Below are positions 63,864-64,000 of a stretch of DNA of 64,000 nt, in pieces. This stretch comes from Sva-07 sp963774765. Lineage in GTDB: Bacteria > Actinomycetota > Acidimicrobiia > Acidimicrobiales > Ilumatobacteraceae. The translations under genes were made by a program, and so were the position numbers. The stretch is taken from positions 1 to 64,000 of the forward strand of contig CAVZGP010000024.1 of NCBI GenBank assembly GCA_963774765.1, written 5' to 3'. Position 1 is the stretch's first letter. Each line of letters starts with the position of its first letter. The notes beneath the pieces are model-generated. The model was not told where the DNA came from and did no database searches. It saw only the letters and a program-made list of their open reading frames with translations.

Positions 63864-64000
63864 CCGCAGGTCGACGTACAGCCGCGGGGCCACATCGTCG
63901 GGACGCTGTGGGCGGTCACGCTGAGTGAGAAGATTCTCAAGTCGGTCAAGTCTCTTGCCGATACCTGGAATGTCATCGGGTTCCGGAGTTCAGGCATCGG

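Noticed and set aside
63921..63940. An eleventh regulator array near the right edge
   Set aside because: CTGAG and CTCAA are 15 bp apart, out of the 11-bp phase, and no gene starts nearby in the window.

Overview
The window is high-GC bacterial DNA (C/G-ending codons almost everywhere) and reads as an actinobacterium. It carries a mycothiol-type maleylpyruvate isomerase family protein, a DUF222/13E12-type HNH protein, an MprAB-like two-component pair, an MMPL exporter and many acyl-CoA enzymes. The mixture resembles aquatic Acidimicrobiia (Ilumatobacter-like), but that placement is inference. There is no rRNA gene and no complete tRNA gene. An unusual number of genes are broken by single-base frameshifts, and two by in-frame stops. 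Some breaks may be sequence errors; others (internal deletions, missing catalytic motifs) are real decay.

1-13.7 kb is a catabolic island. It holds a Rieske oxygenase, a PhyH-type dioxygenase, a maleylpyruvate isomerase-like protein, an HsaA/DszC-like flavin monooxygenase, a flavodoxin-fold NADH reductase, two VOC proteins, a SnoaL-like protein, an APH-fold kinase, an SDR, an acyl-CoA ligase, an acyl-CoA dehydrogenase, a maleylacetate-reductase-like dehydrogenase and an alpha/beta hydrolase. A FadR-type GntR regulator sits inside it. Two identical 15-bp operators matching the FadR consensus lie in the two divergent promoter regions, each 8 nt downstream of a TTGAC -35 box, so one repressor probably controls the whole island. 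13.7-17.5 kb is a patchwork: dispersed repeats, tRNA-3'-end-like hairpins, a VapBC toxin-antitoxin pair, an ABC-2 exporter and a patatin relic.

17.5-40 kb is an envelope and stress region. It contains a PAP2 phosphatase operon, an OmpR-family two-component system, an MMPL exporter, small proteins, a thioesterase, the DUF222-HNH gene, a TauD dioxygenase, two ABC exporter sets, a universal stress protein and a MacB-like ABC/FtsX pair. Ten intergenic sites across 19.3-36.6 kb carry CTGAG/CTCAG-like boxes repeated at exactly 11-bp spacing, the geometry expected for an OmpR-family regulator. They point to a local regulon of the embedded two-component system.

40-48.8 kb holds an amidohydrolase with a TetR regulator under a perfect 24-bp palindrome, two ArsR/SRPBCC modules (one decayed), a DUF2461-like protein, a DMT-transporter relic, and a sigma factor/anti-sigma/secreted protein/cytochrome c operon. 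48.8-54 kb has an amidase and a glycan operon (GH20 hexosaminidase, nucleotidyltransferase, galactokinase-type GHMP kinase). 54-60 kb has a membrane protein, an MprAB-like system, a haem-peroxidase lipoprotein and a secreted helical protein. 60-64 kb has a BaiN/HI0933-type flavoprotein, an SDR and a GH3 glycosidase.
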